From an uncultured Ilumatobacter sp. (GTDB lineage Bacteria > Actinomycetota > Acidimicrobiia > Acidimicrobiales > Ilumatobacteraceae): a DNA stretch of 8,222 bases. Shown here one piece after another: positions 6,772 to 8,222 of the stretch. The DNA lies in contig CALCXK010000057.1 in assembly GCA_937905835.1 (NCBI GenBank), forward strand, positions 1 to 8,222, written 5' to 3'. Numbering within the stretch: the stretch's first letter is position 1; every line of letters starts with the position of its first letter. The position numbers and the translations under genes were made by a program. The notes under the pieces were generated by a model. That model had not been told where the DNA came from, did not search any database, and saw nothing but the letters and a program-made list of their open reading frames with translations.

Positions 6772-7292
6772 TATTGAGCCTCAATTACGGTGGTGCCGAC
6801 CTGGATGCGATCGCCGGTATGGAGGAGCTTGACGCCCACGATCTTGTTGCCGTTGTGAAACGTGCCGTTGGTCGACCCGAGGTCTTCGAGCATTGGCTGG
6901 CCTTCGTAGTCGTAGATGCGAAAGTGTAATTGAGAGACGAACGAGTCGTCATCGATCGTGAACGAGCAGTTCGGGTCGCGGCCGAGCGTGATCTCGCCAG
7001 CCATTGCCACGGTGGTACCACGCCGTGCGCGCGGTTCGAGGATCACCAGGCGGCTCACGCGGCCAGAACGGCCCTTCTGCGCCTTACGTGACTGCTGCGC
7101 CGGGCGCTGGGGGGCTTGTCGTTGTTGCCCGGCTGATGCGGCATCTCGGTGCTGCTGTGCTGGCCCGGCCTGAATCGGCCGCTGCTGCGGTGTGCGAACT
7201 TCACTCCAGACCGCCCAGAGCACCCGAGCGAAGAAAAGGTAGAGCAGCCCGAGGAGGGCGAACTTCAAGAAGGTGAGGATCTGGTCGGTCAT
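6771..7292 (-). CDS. fhaB: membrane-anchored FHA-domain protein FhaB (FipA-like)
   Basis: This is a phosphothreonine-binding adaptor that, by family knowledge, links PknA/PknB signalling to cell division and wall synthesis. It has 173 residues. One N-terminal membrane helix (about 5-29) is followed by a Gln/Ala/Pro-rich basic linker (about 33-80) and a C-terminal FHA domain (about 81-173). The FHA signature is complete: GR (104-105), Ser120 and His123 in SQLH, and Asn142-Gly143 in STNGTFHNG. The ATG at 7292 has AGGGAA 10 bases upstream (7303-7308), and this site lies within an inverted repeat. Its TAG stop shares a base with the pstP start, implying coupled translation. Length and architecture match mycobacterial FhaB (Rv0019c) closely. 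Confidence 0.95.
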   Translation of the reverse strand: MTDQILTFLKFALLGLLYLFFARVLWAVWSEVRTPQQRPIQAGPAQQHRDAASAGQQRQAPQRPAQQSRKAQKGRSGRVSRLVILEPRARRGTTVAMAGEITLGRDPNCSFTIDDDSFVSQLHFRIYDYEGQPMLEDLGSTNGTFHNGNKIVGVKLLHTGDRIQVGTTVIEAQ

Positions 7293-7299
7293 CGCGGTT

Positions 7300-7326
7300 G
7301 CGTTCCCTGAGCGAGCACCGGAACGC
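7300..7326 (-). promoter_or_regulatory. inverted repeat overlapping the fhaB ribosome binding site
   Basis: Perfect 7-base arms (7300-7306 and 7320-7326, GCGTTCC and GGAACGC on the minus strand) flank a 13-base loop in the fhaA-fhaB gap. The fhaB Shine-Dalgarno AGGGAA (7303-7308) is mostly inside the proximal arm, so folding would hide it. A competing 5-bp stem (CGAGC/GCTCG) with an 8-base loop can form in the same stretch and would free the AGGGAA. The two alternatives are seen by base pairing only; regulation is inferred. Confidence 0.4.
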
Positions 7327-7332
7327 TCGTGT

Positions 7333-7995
7333 TCAAGATGCCTCGAAACGGACGTGCGTTGAGCCGAAGCTGACGATGTCGCCGTCGTTGAGGCGCTGCT
7401 CGCCGACGATGCGCGTGCCGTTGATCATCGTGCCGTTGGTCGATCCGAGGTCGACGGCAACGTAGGCGTTGGTGCCGGTGCGGATTTCTGCGTGGTTGCG
7501 GCTGACGTTCGTGTCGTTGATCAAGATGGTGCAATCGGGCAACCGGCCGACTGTGCAGACGTGTTCGCCGAGAATCACACGTTCGCCGGATGGCAGGACG
7601 AGGGAGCCGGCGCCGAGGCCGCCAGCGGCTTGCTTGAGCTGGGCAATGATGCCGAACCGGCCAGTCTTCAAGTCGTTGTCGACCATCAACCTGACGACGA
7701 CCGGGCCCATAAAGTGGTAGCTCTCTTCGCGGGCGTACTCGCGTGCGGCTTCAGCGAGCTCGGTGGTGAGGGCCTCTTCGATGTCGCTGAAACCGTTGTG
7801 ATCGGTGGCGCTCAGCAGGACGGTGAAGTCGTTGGGGACGATGCGGCGGCCCTTGACATCGACGTTGCGATTGTCGTCCATCTCGCGTACGAGGCGGCGG
7901 CCGAGTTCGATTGGACGGATGGATCCGCGGTTACGACGAGTGAACACACCCTCGACCATACGCTCCAAGCGCCTCTCCATTGACTGCAATCCCAT
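7333..7995 (-). CDS. fhaA: FHA-domain protein FhaA (short form)
   Basis: FhaA is a cytoplasmic phosphothreonine reader; in mycobacteria it binds the pseudokinase MviN/MurJ and helps control lipid II export. It has 220 residues. The N-terminal FhaA-type (DUF3662) domain spans about 1-113, opening with SMERRLERMVEGVF, then REMDDNRNVDVKG. The FHA domain covers about 131-220: GR (150-151), SRNH (165-168) and STNGT (185-189). M. tuberculosis FhaA has over 500 residues because of a long disordered linker, which is almost absent here. I place the start at ATG 7995 (MGLQ...), matching the usual family start. The frame stays open upstream only because it runs antisense through the tRNA. No clear Shine-Dalgarno precedes the ATG, and a weak -10-like TATCCT lies 10 bases upstream. 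An internal ATG at 7980 (MERR...) is the alternative. Confidence 0.93.
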   Translation of the reverse strand: MGLQSMERRLERMVEGVFTRRNRGSIRPIELGRRLVREMDDNRNVDVKGRRIVPNDFTVLLSATDHNGFSDIEEALTTELAEAAREYAREESYHFMGPVVVRLMVDNDLKTGRFGIIAQLKQAAGGLGAGSLVLPSGERVILGEHVCTVGRLPDCTILINDTNVSRNHAEIRTGTNAYVAVDLGSTNGTMINGTRIVGEQRLNDGDIVSFGSTHVRFEAS

Positions 7996-8136
7996 GAGGG
8001 TTGCGAGGATACTTGGCCCGCGCCCCGCTCGGCCATCGCATGTGTTCCAGACCCTGTTCCGTTTGAGCTGGGGCAAAAGCGGTCGTATCGCGCGTGGAGT
8101 TCCTGGGCGCGCCCGGTTATCGTTCAGCCTCCACTT
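7996..8136. promoter_or_regulatory. divergent promoter region between fhaA and tRNA-Leu
   Basis: This 141-bp spacer must hold the promoter for the minus-strand operon and probably that of the tRNA. For the tRNA (+), TGGAGT (8095-8100), a 17-base spacer and TATCGT (8118-8123) give a plausible start about 7 bases before the tRNA. For fhaA (-), TATCCT (complement of 8006-8011) would start transcription only about 3-5 bases before the ATG, with a poor -35. Both boxes are weak matches judged by eye. Confidence 0.35.
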
Positions 8137-8219
8137 GCGCGAGTGGCGGAATGGCAGACGCGCCAGCTTCAGGTGCTGGTGTCCGTAAGGGCGTGGGGGT
8201 TCAAGTCCCCCCTCGCGCA
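8137..8219 (+). tRNA. tRNA-Leu, anticodon CAG
   Basis: A complete class II tRNA cloverleaf. The acceptor stem is GCGCGAG (8137-8143) with CTCGCGC (8212-8218) and discriminator A8219. The anticodon stem CCAGC/GCTGG (8163-8167, 8175-8179) encloses loop TTCAGGT with anticodon CAG at 8170-8172, reading CUG codons. A long variable arm (about 8180-8194) marks Leu or Ser type. The T stem is GGGGG/CCCCC (8195-8199, 8207-8211) around TTCAAGT. The bases after the discriminator are CAA, so the CCA end is not encoded. A tRNA-Leu beside fhaA is also found in mycobacteria (leuT). Confidence 0.97.
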
Positions 8220-8222
8220 CAA

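Noticed and set aside
8063..8091. TTGAGC-17-TATCGC as the tRNA promoter
   Set aside because: The -35 match is decent, but the -10 lacks the final T and would leave a leader of about 40 bases. The nearer TGGAGT-17-TATCGT fits better; both are weak.
7996..8220. Open frame extending fhaA 75 codons upstream, over the tRNA (MREGGLEPPRP...)
   Set aside because: It is the antisense translation of tRNA-Leu plus spacer, a well-known false extension. The FhaA family starts at the MGLQ...ERRLERMVEG block.
1..8222. Mobile elements, CRISPR arrays or phage genes
   Set aside because: No inverted-repeat-bounded transposase, spaced repeats or integrase motifs are seen. Every minus-strand gene except the small one fits the conserved cell-wall signalling cluster.

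Overview
This window carries the conserved actinobacterial serine/threonine-signalling and cell-wall cluster. In Mycobacterium tuberculosis that cluster is fhaA-fhaB-pstP-rodA-pbpA-pknA-pknB next to a tRNA-Leu. Here seven genes run on the minus strand, so they read from the right end of the window to the left. A tRNA-Leu(CAG) diverges from them on the plus strand at the right edge. Base composition is GC-rich, roughly 60% by eye. GTG starts are common, and two extracytoplasmic protein tails are rich in Thr and Pro. Together these suggest a high-GC actinobacterium, possibly of the Acidimicrobiia (Ilumatobacter-like). That taxonomic guess is inference from style and gene order, not a database result.

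Layout from promoter end to distal end: tRNA-Leu (8137-8219, +); a 141-bp divergent spacer; fhaA (7333-7995); fhaB (6771-7292); pstP (5383-6771); rodA (3932-5377); an unrecognised 93-codon gene (3654-3935); pbpA (2164-3657); and pknB (1-2094, cut by the left edge). The genes are very tightly packed. fhaB and pstP share one base. pstP and rodA are 5 bases apart. rodA, the small gene and pbpA are joined by two 4-base GTGA overlaps. Only two gaps within the gene chain exceed 10 bases: 37 bp between fhaA and fhaB, and 69 bp between pbpA and pknB. Each holds an inverted repeat that could cover the ribosome binding site of the next gene.

The genes form one circuit. PknB is a membrane kinase with four outside PASTA domains that, by family knowledge, sense muropeptides or lipid II. 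PstP is the opposing membrane PP2C phosphatase. FhaA and FhaB are phosphothreonine readers. RodA (SEDS glycosyltransferase) and PbpA (class B transpeptidase) are the peptidoglycan synthase pair under control.

The points most worth a second look are the small gene wedged between rodA and pbpA, the absence of pknA, the two candidate RBS-masking hairpins, an EF-hand/dockerin-like insertion in the PstP catalytic domain, the loss of one activation-loop threonine in PknB, and Thr/Pro-rich tails on both kinase and phosphatase. No mobile element, CRISPR array or phage gene is seen.
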